This document shows positions 32,745 to 45,006 of a stretch of 64,000 nucleotides of DNA, piece by piece. A program made the translations under genes and the position numbers. The stretch spans positions 2,337,383-2,401,382 of the forward strand of contig NC_048550.1 in the NCBI RefSeq assembly GCF_902806685.2. Direction: 5' to 3'. Position 1 is the first letter of the stretch; the number at the start of each line of letters is the position of its first letter. The DNA is from Maniola hyperantus (Eukaryota; Arthropoda; Insecta; Lepidoptera; Nymphalidae). Below the pieces are notes generated by a model. That model saw only the letters and a list, made by a program, of their open reading frames with translations, made no database searches and was not told the origin of the DNA.

Positions 32745-33690
32745 CGCGTTTCAAGTTTCAAGATCATAATCCTAATAACTTATTAGGGTATCAATTTATT
32801 AGGATTTCTGCGAGTCTGAGTATGATCTTTTGTCAAGGTCGATTAAGAATCGGTTGAACCGTACTTCAGTCATGCGGCCATGTGTGACGCCCTTTACAGT
32901 TACAGTTATCTACTTCAGTATTCGATCCCAGGCTTTGTCTCTCAATTTAATTTAGCGACGCCATTTCACTTTAATTCGATCCATTACATTTAGTTTACCT
33001 TTTTTTCCTTTTAGGACATGACATGATAACATCCTTATGACATTAGCTGATACTTACTTAGTTTCCTATTTTCCTTCTGAACGAAAATCGGTTTAACTAG
33101 ATTATAGTCGAGCTAGATTTTAGCCTTATTCAATTTACGGTGCTTTTGCACTAATCCGATCTGATATTCTGCCAAACTTGAGATCTGCCCGTTCGCTCTC
33201 GTCGTCGGCCCATATGGACGTTTACAGATAAATAATAATTTGTTTCTGCGACGTCATTATGAAAAAAATACAACGATATAATATCAACAATTTTCGCATA
33301 TTTTGCTTTTTTTATATCTATATATAGTTATCTTCGGAAAACAATGGTTTGGTTTTCCCACGTATAAGTAAGTAGCGGTATACGGATTTTTAAAACACGC
33401 GTACGATGTCACGGTTATGATACAGGTAATAGGTAGGAACCTACATTATGTCATGCAAGGTTATGTGTAGATAATAAAGTGGTATTGTATTGCTTTCAAT
33501 AGCAATATCGGTTTACGATAAATTCAGGAAGCAATTGGTTCCTAGGTACTATTTCATGATTGCTTTAAGGTAAGTGATTGGGGAATTTAAGTTAGATAAT
33601 AATAGAGGTAATAGGTACACAATGGTTTTATAATAAAAGTATAAATTTATAGATACTTATTGTTGGTATTTAGCAGTTTATTATTAGTTC
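32745..33690. other. Intergenic, nothing recognised
   Basis: AT-rich sequence without a convincing frame, RNA or repeat. A small hairpin (AATCCTAATAA at 32769-32779 with TTATTAGGATT at 32797-32807) is the only structure seen. Confidence 0.5.
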
Positions 33691-33699
33691 AACGGTTAA

Positions 33700-33975
33700 A
33701 GGAACGGACGAGAGCTGGACGCTGACGCCCACCCGCTGCGCAGAAAAAGACAGTGGAGAAGAAGGCGACATTATGCTCACCTTCTCCCGCCTTAGGTATT
33801 GGGTGTAGAATGTAGACCTATGCCGGTTCAACATCAGGACGTCTGTCGCATCCGATATCCGGGATCCTGAGACGCCTTATACTTGACGCGGACGGTACCG
33901 CTGGGTTTTTTAGTGGGTATGCCGAAGGCTGTAAAAATTGCCATTGAGTCCCACATACCCGCCCTTGTCCAGGAT
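33700..33975. repeat. Family P repeat
   Basis: GC-rich block with GGTACCGCTGGGTTTTTTAG, TTGAGTCCCACATACCCGCC and GGATGCGTAA. A related copy is at 38000-38225. Probably the 3' end of a LINE; no frame left. Confidence 0.5.
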
Positions 33976-33977
33976 GC

Positions 33978-34370
33978 GTAATTGGGTATTTTCCTACTTT
34001 TGAATTTGACAAATATTATTACTTTATTATAAACTAGGATAAAAATAATGACGTACGCTGAAAAAAATATTGAAATCCAACAAAGATTTACAAAGTTACA
34101 GGCATTTTAATTTTGGACTGGGAGGGTTTTGTAATCCCTTTCTCGCAAAACGAAAATTTGTATGAAACTGCACGAGGCTACTATGGCATTAGTAAGGTGT
34201 GACGTCAAAATGCTATATCGCTATCTCTGTTTAATCAGACATATTTACATATTTAAATGCTTATAACTTTTTTGTTATTTGATTGATTTAATTAATTTAA
34301 ATCAGTTTTCGTCATTATCCTAGTTTATAATAAAGTAATTAAAAAAATGGAGTCAAATACCCAATTACAT
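33978..34370. mobile_element. MITE M4 with bipartite TIR
   Basis: Outer arms GTAATTGGGTATTT (33978-33991) and its complement (34354-34367), inner perfect 23-bp arms starting TACTTTATTATAAACTAGG (34020-34042 and 34315-34337). About 390 bp, non-coding. Confidence 0.75.
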
Positions 34371-34791
34371 TTTTTTTCCCCCCCGAAAAGGCATAATTAA
34401 TATGAAGCGCAAGCCTATTCTCACAATGAAAAAAAAATGTTGGTGTTCTTAGAAATCAGACTTCAAGTTCAATAAAACCATCTCAGTAACATCCCCAGTA
34501 CCTATGGAGTACCCATGACCTAGACCTATTTACCTAAATAGCGCGGCCATCCATCACTGCTCGCTGTTGCGCGCGCGAAATACGTCGCTGTCAAACTTTG
34601 CATCCCTACGCTAAAGTTTCTCGATGTTTCCTAAAAGATTTCATACTCAATCATTTTATATTTACCCATTGAAGGGATTTAAGTGTTTTACAAAGATTAC
34701 GTGAAGTTAGAAGTTATATATGATGCCCGCGACTTTGTTCGCGTTGTCGAAGTCGCAGGCATCAGCATCTTGAAAATATATTTCTAAACTA

Positions 34792-35003
34792 GCTTATGCT
34801 CGCGACTTCAAACTACACAAACTTCAAACCCCTATTTCACCTCCTTAGGGGTTGAATTTTCAAAAATCCTTTCTTAGCGGATGCCTAAGTCATAATAGCT
34901 ATCTGCATGCCAAATTTCAGCCCGATCCGTCCAGTAGTTTGAGCTGTGCGTTGATAGCTTAGTCAAGCAGTCAATCACCTTTTCCTTTTATATCTGTTGC
35001 ATA
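34792..35003. repeat. Lep1-like Helitron piece, reverse
   Basis: ACTAGCTTATGCTCGCGACT to GCAGTCAATCACCTTTTCCT. Bases 35010-35330 hold a repeat-like block with CAGCCAATCACAAC, not classified. Confidence 0.75.
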
Positions 35004-35541
35004 CCATTAGGCAATTTATGCTATGAGGGGCGGGTGGGACGTATCCGTGTCGGACACAAGTCCCATAAAAATTTATGTAATAAAAAAACATATTTCGTCA
35101 AAATTTGTTAAATGGATGGGCTGTGAGAAAGTAAGATAGATAAACAGCTGCGCGATTGCGGGAGAATGATAGCTACAATGTCACGATCGCAATCACCTCT
35201 GATTGGTTGACGCTCGCTCACTATTGGCTACAATGCATTGTTGCAACAAGAATTGCACAAATTCAGCCAATCACAACAATTGAGATTGTAATAATGATTG
35301 ATGCAGGTTTTAGGCAATCGCCCTACAGATAGACGGACACGGTTTCGCGAAATATTAGTATGGATAACATAAGCGTGTTATTTTGGGAGTGTTTACTGAC
35401 CCGAGAACGAAACGATTAGATTGAGTAATGTGTAGTAGTACGTACCTATACAAAGCTGATGCTTGCGACTTTTATTTTATACTAAGTAGCTGATGCCCGC
35501 GTGGATTTAGGTTTTAAAAATCCCGTGGGAAGGGAAATTAA

Positions 35542-35738
35542 ATATCACTCGCTTTAACGGTGAAGGAAAACATCGCGAGGAAAGCTGTATGCCTGAGAGT
35601 TCTCCATAATGTTCTCAAAGGTGTGTGAAGTCTACCAATCCGCACATGTGGTAGACTATGGCCAAAACCCTTCTCACTCTGAGAGGAGACCCGTGCTCTG
35701 TAGTGAGCCGGAGATTGGTTGATCATGATGATGATGAA
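35542..35738 (+). repeat. SINE-2, head missing
   Basis: ATCACTCGCTTTAACGGTGA to GATTGGTTGATCATGATGAT. It joins a family K scrap (35487-35541) on its left. Confidence 0.75.
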
Positions 35739-36045
35739 TACAATTTGTAAGAGCAAACTGTCTGTACTTAATGAGGTACAAGTTTTCGCCTTATTGATCG
35801 CTAAAACAGTAACAGAACTTAGATACATAAAGGACATAGGTAATTAAATAAACGTATTATATATCACTTGTATAGACTGTAAATTTATATAATACAGGAG
35901 TGTTTGTATCATGTTTTGATGTTCTTTTTTTATACATGTGTATCAAAAATACACATAAGTATCTATTACTTACTAGATGATGCCCCACAACTTCGTTTTC
36001 GTGGACTAACGTTTTTTAAAAATTCCGTGGGAACTCTTTAATTTT

Positions 36046-36101
36046 TAGGGTTCCGTACCTCAAAAGGAAAAACGGACGAAAACCCTTATAGGATCACTTT
36101 G

Positions 36102-36147
<46 letters not shown>

Positions 36148-36520
36148 GTCTGTCTATCTGTCAAGAAACCTACAGGGTACTTCCCGTTGACCTAGAATCA
36201 TGAAATTTGACATGTGGGTAGGTCTTGTATCTAACATTAGGGGAAAAATCTGAAAACCGTGAATTTAGGGTTAGATCACACAAAAAAAATTAAATTGTGG
36301 TCATAAACTAATAATTAGGATTTTTAATTTTCGAAGTAAGATAACTATATCAAGTGGGGTATCATAATATGAAAGGGCTTTACCTGTACATTCGAAAACA
36401 GATTTTCATTTATTTTTAGACTTAATAGTTTTTGAATTATCGTACAAAATGTCGATAAAATACGATTGTAGTACGGAACCCTCAGTGCGCGAGTCTGACT
36501 CGCACTTGGCCGGTTTTTTC
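36046..36520 (+). repeat. Repeat family G, copy 6
   Basis: AGGGTTCCGTACCTCAAAAG to CACTTGGCCGGTTTTTT, with the longest (GTCT)n run of the window (36102-36160). Confidence 0.8.
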
Positions 36521-36529
36521 GGTTCAACT

Positions 36530-37980
36530 GTTGGGCCGTGACAAGCTGACAGATAGACAGACACATTTTAATGTAAACGGGTACATACCACGATTAATTT
36601 TTGTTTTTATTTGTCCCCGTTATATACATTAAAACCCGTACCCGTTTGTACCCGTTATATACATTAAAATATGTCGTTAAACCACGAAATAAGCTTAAAA
36701 TCATTAGACAGACACACTTTCGCATTTACAATATTACGATTAGTATGGATAATATCTTTACATAAAACTTTACATGTTCTAAATTTCATATAATGACTCA
36801 ATAAAGGTTGACTTGTATTACGCTTAATAATAGATACACGACACACATGACACCACAAAGCCTGCTTCAAAATTCCGGCTATGTTTACCCAACGAGGTCC
36901 ATCACATTCACAATTTCATACGCAGCCCTGGAGGCTGCGCTACGCCTGCTACGCTAGTAGCTAGGCTGTAGGATATAAGGCAGTTTTGCCGGGACCTTTG
37001 CCTGAGGCGAGCGTTCTACGCACGACTCTTTGTCTATGGAAACGAATTCGAAAATCGAACCATTAAATCGAACGTTTAGAAATTGTGCTCATTTCATATT
37101 TTTTTTTAATCTAACTACTTTTTAAAGGTTTAAAGGATGTAAAAAAAATAAAAAAAAATGCAACGGTTTTTCCTTGTGTTTAAAAATAAACTCAAGTTCA
37201 GTGCATAGTTTATCAGGAGAGTGCCTAATAATATGTAAATATGTAAGTATATTGACGTCTGTGCTTTTTCCCTCGTTACTTTATTCATGAAGGCCTTACC
37301 AATACTTCAGTTTTAGAGTTCTAAGTCTGACGTCAACTAATGATAGCTCTACAAAGTCAACTTGGCTTTTCTCAAGGAGACGGGCGTGTTTGTTGTTACT
37401 TACTTATTTATTCTATGACAAATTTATACGGAATACCAATTTTTATATTAAGAAGATTACTATTTAAGGGTGAAATAATTTGTCTGTCTTCCTTTAGACA
37501 CCTACCAATACAACTAAATATATTTTTAAAAGTTTATACATTCATTGTTCTATCTTACTAAAAGCTTATGTGCGTTTATTTGTTTGTAACATCTTTACCT
37601 CACTACCTCAATCGATTTTAACGAATCAGACGATTCAAATAAGCGCTTGTAAAATTTTATTTGAATAAAAATCTTTTTATTTTGTGTCAAAGCTTATACT
37701 AGTACATTACTACCTGGAAAAGGACATAAACCTACTTTTTAACCTGGGAAAATAAATCAATTCCACGCCATTTAAAAAATAGTCATTTATTGCCTATATC
37801 GTCATTATGAATTAACTGATGCGGAGAGGGAGGGAAGGATTCAGGGGAAGGGGGGTTATTGTGAGCTACGTTTTACTAAAGTAAATAATTTAATGACGTC
37901 CATGTAGTAAAGGATCGTATCTTACCCTAATAAATCATCTCGTACAACTTTGCCCTAAGGCTTTAATATTATCTATTCTA
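36530..37980. other. Intergenic, mostly unrecognised
   Basis: A duplicated GGGTACATACC/ACCCGTTATATACATTAAAA patch lies at 36575-36670 and a GC-rich stretch with GGCTGCGCTACGCCTGCTAC at 36930-36955. The rest is AT-rich with no gene that I can support. Confidence 0.45.
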
Positions 37981-37999
37981 AAAACCGATAGACGTACGG

Positions 38000-38225
38000 G
38001 CCGTAAACCCAAGGAGGAAGGCGGGGGCATCCCATAGGTAAGCCCAGTGAGGTAACTGTACCGCTGAGACAGCATAGTAGTATGCAAACTGCGTTCCTGT
38101 GCCGGCTCATCATAGCGTTGACGGGTCCGCTGGGTTTTAGTGGGTATTCTGGTGTGTTACAGTGAGTCCCACATACCTCCCCGGAAGAAACGTGGTCTAC
38201 TGCGTTGCTTTCGAGGAGGATGCGT
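38000..38225. repeat. Family P repeat, second copy
   Basis: GGTCCGCTGGGTTTTAGTGG, AGTGAGTCCCACATACCTCC and GGATGCGTAA match 33890-33985. No frame. Confidence 0.5.
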
Positions 38226-38327
38226 AAAAAGGGGTCCCAAGGTGCTAGAACAGCGATCTCGCACCAGAAAGCGTACCACCAGGTAGACAGATACTTACCA
38301 TCACACAGAGAGTTATGTAATACAACC

Positions 38328-38440
38328 TTGTCTACCAATCCGCACATGGCCAGCGTGGTAGACTATGGCCAAAACCCTTCTCACTCTGAGAGGAGACCCG
38401 TACTGTGCTCTGTAGTGAGCCGGTGATGGGTTGATCATGA
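38328..38440 (+). repeat. SINE-2 tail fragment
   Basis: CTACCAATCCGCACATGGCC to GGTGATGGGTTGATCATGA. Confidence 0.75.
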
Positions 38441-38499
38441 ATACAACCTTACAGCTCGAGCTTATATATACTTTATTATTATAAAGAGGTCCGCTGTGC

Positions 38500-38722
38500 C
38501 AGATCCTTCTTTCCACGCACATGCAAACTGTTGAACCAACTCCCATCGGCGGTGTACCCACTAGATTACAACATGGGGTTATTCAAGGGGCGGACCAACA
38601 AATTCCTAAAAGGCCGGCAACGCATCGGCGGTTCCTCTGGTGCTGCAAATGTTCATGGGCGGCGGTGATCACTTAACATCAGGTGACCCGCCTTGCTCGT
38701 TTGCTCGCTATCTCTATTAAAA
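38500..38722. repeat. Repeat family A, reverse
   Basis: TCTTTCCACGCACATGCAAA to TTGCTCGTTTGCTCGCTATC, reverse complement of the copy at 32275. The following 38730-39640 shows no recognised gene; it has a short TGCGGCAGCACTGCTGCG patch near 39060. Confidence 0.65.
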
Positions 38723-39644
38723 AAAAGGTACTTAAAGTTAATAAGTTTGTTTGTAGGAAGTGATCTCTGGAACAACTGAACCGATTTTGCAAATTCTTTC
38801 ACCAGTAGAAAGCAATATTCCTGAGTGACAAGCACTATATTTTTTTTAAGTAGAGATCCCTACGAAAATTGTAATAAGCTACCCTTGCGAAGCCGGGGCG
38901 GGTCGCTAGTTTTTAATATAGCTATGACACATGACAGACGGACAGATCGCGCAGCAATGTAGCGGAACATTGCTGCCTAGCTCGGAATGTATGTAATCTC
39001 ATATTATAAGCTTATAGAGATTGTATGGGGACCACTAGTGCCGCGACAGCACTGTTGCGGCAGCACTGCTGCGTACAGCGTGGTTCAGAATCATACCATA
39101 AGACTTAGGGCTTTTTTATATTGACAGGTATTTCAGGTAATTTAGGGTTAAATCAAACTTTAGGGGGGTCGACCCTCTTTTTCATACAAATAACTCCCCC
39201 AACAAGGTATTAAACTGACAACGCGTCAGAATTCCATCGAATTAAAAATCAGAAATGTATAAAAAGTTGAAAGCGCACAAGTGCGGCTATTAGACCATAG
39301 ACTTAGACAAAAGCTTTCTCCATTGTTTGATGAAGGCTGTTAGAATCGCAGTACCCAAACAAAGGTCTATCAGATACTATAAAGTAAATTAAAAACACAA
39401 ATTGCCTCTCGCGGTGTAATTTATGTGTCATTGCGTTATATAGCAGAGATTAAAACGGGTACCGCCTTAATTTATTGATGTCATCTTAAAGACTTGCAAG
39501 CATAGAGATACCATTACTAGAGGATCAAATCTGACACATCAATGCAGATGAATGTCGGTATGACTTTATGTTGGTGCCTACGGCTTAGGCCCCGCCTCGA
39601 GCAAAAAGATCATGTTGACAAAACTAAGTGATCATTTATATTAA

Positions 39645-39872
39645 ACTAGCATATTCCCGCGACTTCGTCCGCTTGGACTAGGTACACAAATTTCGAACCC
39701 CTGTTTTACTCCTTTAGGGTTTGAACTTTCAAAAATCTTTTCTAAGCTGATGTCTACGTCATAATAGCTATCTGCATGCCAAATTTCAGCCCGAGCCGTC
39801 CAGTAGTTGGAGCTGTGCGTTGATAGCTCAGTCAGTCAGTCAGTCAGCTTTTTCTTTTATATATACTTATAT
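39645..39872. repeat. Lep1-like Helitron piece, reverse
   Basis: AAACTAGCATATTCCCGCGA to TTTCTTTTATATATACTTAT with (GTCA)n near the end. Bases 39875-40180 are unremarkable. Confidence 0.75.
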
Positions 39873-40184
39873 AGATTTGTGTTAAAATTTTATTTCTCTA
39901 CTCTACTTATAGATTACAAAAAATCTATGAGAGGGGTAAATCTCTCAACATTGGGCGTAGGTACAAACTTACATATTCATTATTCATCGTACCGAACCCT
40001 TTCCACGCGATTTCAACTCGCACTTATGCAGCGTCTTTTTAAGATGTTTCCATTTCTAGAACATCCTCAAATAACAAACAATCTCTAAAAATAATGGAAT
40101 TTCAATAGTACGCCAAACCAACCAACCATCTCGCTTCGAAAGGGTTCTTACTAGATTTTTACCATATTTTAACATGGGGTTATT

Positions 40185-40312
40185 CCGTGGGGTTATTCAA
40201 GGGTCAGATCAACAAATGCCCAAATGACCGCAACGCATTGGCGGTTCCTCTGGTGCTGCAAATGTTCATTGGCGGCGGTAATCACTTAGCATCAGGTGTT
40301 TGCTTGCTATTT
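40185..40312. repeat. Repeat family A fragment, reverse
   Basis: GGGGTTATTCAAGGGTCAGA, GGCGGTTCCTCTGGTGCTGC and GGCGGCGGTAATCACTTAGC. From 40313 to 40890 I see no gene or repeat. Confidence 0.6.
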
Positions 40313-40897
40313 TTATAATTGGGTATTTCCTTTTATATATTTTGGGACTTCATCAAAAATAATTTATATCTCAGTGGTTATTAAATAGTGGGTCTTCCGA
40401 AATACGCCAAATCCACGTCCTTTGTTAGTTTTAATTGTAATAACCATTTTAAATTGTCGATTAAACTTTAAAAGTACGAGTACAAGTTCATAGAATATCG
40501 CATACTAAGCGCGCGTTTTGACGTTTGATAAAAAGTTACTGATTTGACTAAGTAGTTGTCAAATACCGTATTATACACAAAAGCAGGTCAACTCTCTAGG
40601 TTAACTGGTGCGATTCATACGCATAATTTGTTCTTAAAATTCAAGGGCACATTTCAAGTTGGATATTTGCAGTATTCAGCCGTAAGACATTTGGAAATGA
40701 CGCGGGAAAATTTAATGAGCAAGAAAATATGTGAAGGCAGCTAGCGTGAACATTCCTACGTACAAATAAAACTCTCAAGTGTTAATGTGACGAGCTGATG
40801 TGCTCGATATCTGATAGACGTGGAAGTTCAATTCAAATTCAGCACAAAAAATCTGCTTATAGTCCCCCGAATGATTGCAGATAATTACAAGGAAAAA

Positions 40898-41328
40898 ACC
40901 GGCCAAGTGCGAGTCAGGCTCGCGCAACGAGGGTTCCGTACTACAGTCGTATTTTTTCGACATTTTGCACGATAATTCAAAAACTATGATGCATAAAAAT
41001 AAATAAAACTCTGTTTTAGAATGCACAGGTGAAGCCCTTTCATATAATATCCCACTTGATATAGTTATCTTACTTCGAAAATTGAAAATACTAACTATTA
41101 TTTCATGACCACATTTTAATTTTTTTTGTATAATGTAACCACAAACTCACGGTTTTTAGATTTTTCCCCGAATGTCTGCTATAAGACCTACCTGCCTGCC
41201 AAATTTCATGATTCTAGGTCAACGGGAAGTACCCTGTAGGTTTCTTGACAGACCGACAGACAGACAGACAGTCAACAAAGTGATCCTATAAGGGTTCCGT
41301 TTTTCCTTTTTAGGTACGGAACCCTAAA
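40898..41328 (-). repeat. Repeat family G, copy 7
   Basis: AAACCGGCCAAGTGCGAGTC to TTTTTAGGTACGGAACCCTA, full length in reverse. Confidence 0.8.
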
Positions 41329-41489
41329 CAAATAAAACTCTAACGTATTTGAAGTTGGCAAAAAGTTACTGTAGGTACGTAATAATAATTATTATCGACT
41401 TAAAAATTGGTGAAGCGCGAGTCGGACTCGTACACGAAGGGTTCCATCGTACAAGAAATATAATACTTTTCAATTTTTTTTAGTGTTGT

Positions 41490-41690
41490 AACCATAATTT
41501 CACAATGAACCAAAAGCTTCATTTGCTATAATCCGCCGAAACAGATCAGATCTGTATGGTGCAAGTGCAACATGCACCGCCCGCCCTCCCACTGCAAACA
41601 TGCAGGAAAAACCAGCTACCAAGCAAGCAATACGCACCACCACCACGCAGCACCACTGAAATCCCAAAACACACTCGACGCAAAGGAAAT
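41490..41690. repeat. Family N repeat (ACCACCACCACGCAGCACCAC)
   Basis: AATGAACCAAAAGCTTCATT, CCTCCCACTGCAAACATGCA and GCACCACCACCACGCAGCAC recur at 60292-60475. A dispersed repeat of unknown class; the translated frame is not protein-like. Confidence 0.6.
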
Positions 41691-41832
41691 ATGCACCTAA
41701 CTATCTTTACTAAGGTAGTAGTGACACTAACTAACCAAAATACCTACACTTACTAACTTACACTAACCTAACCTATAACAGTAGAGTCTAACTTCTCTCT
41801 CTCAGCATTCTGAGAAAGAGAAGTTAGGGAAG

Positions 41833-42067
41833 TGTTTGATGATAGTTTACCACGTTGCAGCTGGCCAAGTGCAGGTTCGTAAATCACACATCACACCTTT
41901 GAGAACATTATGGAGAACTCTCGGGCATGCAGGTTTCCTCACGATGTTTTCTTACCGTTAAAGCAAGTGCACATGACTCCGAAAAGTTATAGGTGCGTGC
42001 TTGAGATCGAACTCCTGACCCCCCGACTAGGAGGCCGACCTCTTAATCACTACGCTATCACCATCAT
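41833..42067 (-). repeat. SINE-2, reverse, first of two
   Basis: Ends on the head GTGATAGCGTAGTGATTAAG (minus strand). Body CTCGGGCATGCAGGTTTCC. Tail lost. Confidence 0.75.
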
Positions 42068-42069
42068 GA

Positions 42070-42346
42070 GACCTTTCGCCGGCTCACTATAGAGCACGGG
42101 TCTCAGATTGAGAGGGGTTTTGGCCATAGTCTACCACGCTGACCATGTGCGGATTGGTAGACTTTACACACCTTTGAGGAAATTATGGAGAACTCTGAAG
42201 CATGCAGGTTCCCTCACGATGTTTTCCTTCACCGTTGAAGCAAATGATATTTTAATTCTACTTAAAACGCACATAATATCCGGGATCGAACCGCCGACCT
42301 CCGATTAGAAGGCGGACGTCCTAACCACTAGGCTATCACTGCTTCT
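42070..42346 (-). repeat. SINE-2, reverse, second of two
   Basis: Follows the first copy without a gap. Head on the minus strand GTGATAGCCTAGTGGTTAGG with GGTTCGATCCCGG; the tail starts at GCCGGCTCACTATAGAGCAC. Two SINEs in the same orientation, head to tail. Confidence 0.8.
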
Positions 42347-42489
42347 AATTAAATATGGTAGAGGAAAAATGTAATAGAAGTAAGCGAGAAAACTTTTAGA
42401 CGTTTAATTCAAAAGGAAATAGTAATATGATGGGTAATAATATGCACATTTATATGCAGACAGGGAGCATGGATAATATGCAAAGAGCG

Positions 42490-42720
42490 TGACCATCGTT
42501 ACGTGTCTAGTGATATGAATCTCTTACGGCAGAACTCATCAGGGGGCACCGCAGTGCACTCGCCAAGACGAGCCAATATGATTAGTCAGATATGCCCGTC
42601 CGGGGTCCTTTTTCAAACGGCTTCTGCTGGCGACTCGTCGACGCGGCTCCAAGATTGCGAGCTGCACGCGCTGCGCGCAGAATTTTCAATAAATGTTCAA
42701 CACAAAAGCATTACATAAAC
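42490..42720. other. GC-rich unexplained segment
   Basis: Clearly richer in GC than its flanks, with an open frame of 71 codons on the plus strand that resembles no family I know. Could be an unrecognised element or an exon; I cannot tell. Confidence 0.25.
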
Positions 42721-42756
42721 ATTATTTTTACTAAAAGAAAACGGCAAGTACTCGTG

Positions 42757-43148
42757 CACTGAGGGTTCCGTACTACAATCGTATTTTATCGACATTTTGC
42801 TCGATAAATCAAAAACTATTATGGTTAAAAATAAATAAAAATCTGTTTTAGAATGTACAAGTAAAGCCCTTTCATATGATACCCCACTTGGTATAGTAAT
42901 CTTACTTTGAAAGTTTTAAATAGCAATATTTGTTCATGAACACATTTTAATTTTTTTCTTGTGATGTAACCACAAATTCACGGTTTTCAGATTTTCCCCC
43001 TCATGTCTGCTATAAGACCTACCTTCCTGCCAAATTTCATGATTCTAGGTCAACGGGAAGTACCCTGTAGGTTTCTTGACTGACAGACCGACAACAAAGT
43101 GATCCTATAAGGGTTCCGTTTTTCCTTTTGAGGTACGGAACCCTAAAA
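42757..43148 (-). repeat. Repeat family G, copy 8
   Basis: GAGGGTTCCGTACTACAATC to TTTTGAGGTACGGAACCCTA; the outer CACTTGGCCGG end is missing. Confidence 0.8.
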
Positions 43149-43315
43149 ATAGTTTTAAACAACAACCCTGCCTGCGACGCGAAAGTCACACTAAGAGGGG
43201 GGCTGAGGTGGGGGTGGAGGTGGCTTCAAATCATCTCCCGACGTCTAGGACTAGTCGAACTAGGAATAGTATTCTCGTTTCCCCTTTACTAAGCGTGAAG
43301 TACAGTTTGTGCTAA

Positions 43316-43615
43316 GGGCGGTTTCAGAATAGCGTTTTATACGCGCGTATAAGCTCGTTTTTGGAAGCGCATGTAGGCGCGTATAGGCGCGCCTTTTGGC
43401 ACACGCTCAACTCGTACGAGCGTTGACGCGCTTCTAAGCTCGTATCGTATAAGCGCGAACCGCGAGAGACACCTCCCCGCAACACCACCGCGGTTCAAGC
43501 GAACACGCCGAAATATGCCCGTATTTATGCCCGGTTTTTTGAAGCGCGTAATGTAGCGCGCGTGTAAGCGCGCATGCTGAAACGACCGTATACGCGCAAA
43601 AGTCTGAAACCGCCC
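43316..43615. mobile_element. GC-rich MITE M5 with TAA duplication
   Basis: Inverted ends GGGCGGTTTCAGA and TCTGAAACCGCCC flanked by TAA on both sides (43313-43315 and 43616-43618). About 300 bp rich in TACGCGCG motifs. TAA and short TIRs fit PIF/Harbinger-type MITEs; this is an inference. Confidence 0.75.
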
Positions 43616-43789
43616 TAAAAGTGGGTAACGACTTCTATAGATAAAATTGGTAACGGTCCGTCTTATTTTGAAGTAGGTATATGATTGTATGTGTCGTTTT
43701 ACTTATAGGTGAACACCGCGCCAGTAGTATATCACTATGTATGTAGTCTACGCATATATGCTACTAATTTGTATGCTGTCCGTCCGTCC

Positions 43790-44775
43790 ATCCGTTTGTC
43801 GGGCGGGCTGTATACAGAATCATGTATTCCTGTTGCCACTATAACTAAAAATAATAATAATTTCAAAATGGCCGCTATGATTTAACAGAAATTAAAAAGT
43901 GTTATTTCTTGCACGACGATACGGAACCATTCGTATGCGATTCCGAATCGCTCTTGACTGATTTTTATATAAAATACGAATACGAAAGCATTAATAATTT
44001 TGAAGTTGATAAATAAAGCTATAACAACCAACAATGAAAAACATATTTTATGAACGATTCAAAAGAGCTCGTTAAATTCTATTTGAATGATCATAATAAG
44101 TATATTTTGAATTTAATTTGTAATTCAAGGAACTGTACAAAAGGAAGCTCTGCCACCCTCCGTCACGTTGCCAGTTTACATTATATTATTACACCATCAC
44201 AAAAGGTTTTCTAACTTTCGAGTTCGAGGCTTCACTAAAATTTTTCTAACTTTTACAAAAACTCTATTGTGATGACGGATTATTCAAATTACGACAAATA
44301 GGTTAAAATGAAAACCATTTTTTAAGTCAAAAAAGCTTTTCAAGTGTTTCCGCAATGCATAGCGTACAAAACTCGGGTCAATGCCCCGCCTACGACGCGG
44401 CATTGACTCCGAGTGGCCTACTTACGCAATGTTCTTTGACCTGTATCGTCAGTAAGATGTTTTATTTGCAATACATTGTAAACTTTTACAAAATATCATA
44501 TCAGTAATCATCAATACTATCACCTGTCTTTGTTTTTGCCAGCGTTCTAATTACCTACTAAAACTTTTTTTAATCAAAACTTATGTTGTAGGTAGTTTTT
44601 AATATCGGCCTAAAATTCGTTATCATATTAGTATTTTTCCTCCTCTTTAGTCATCGATATAGAATTTGGGTTGAAATTTTGAGAAGCGAAAAATTGAGAA
44701 AACTAATTAGAGTTGATAGAAGCTTATGTAAATATTACAAAAGAAAAATAAAACAAAACCTCTAACTATGACAGT
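43790..44775. other. Mostly unrecognised intergenic sequence
   Basis: 43790-43965 is a diverged family G/H repeat (CGATTCCGAATCGCTCTTGA). A small hairpin, GTCAATGCC with GGCATTGAC, is at 44377-44407. The rest is AT-rich with no gene seen. Confidence 0.4.
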
Positions 44776-44782
44776 CTTAGAA

Positions 44783-45006
44783 ATCTAAATATATAAAAGG
44801 AAAAGGTGCCTGACTGACTGACTGACTGATCTATCAACGCACAGCTCAAACTACTGGACGGATCGGGCTGAAATTTGGCATGCAGATAGCTATTATGATG
44901 TAGGCATCCGCTAAGAAGGGATTTTCGAAAATTCAACCCCTAAGGTGGTGAAATAGGCGGTTGAAAGTTGTGTAGTCCACGCGGACGAAGTCGCGAGCAT
45001 AAGCTA
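44783..45006. repeat. Lep1-like Helitron piece, tandem copy 1
   Basis: CTAAATATATAAAAGGAAAA to GTCGCGAGCATAAGCTAG. Joined directly to copy 2. Confidence 0.8.

Noticed and set aside
36102..36160. Short regular repeats that could suggest an array
   Set aside because: Plain (GTCT)n microsatellite inside family G; no spacers.
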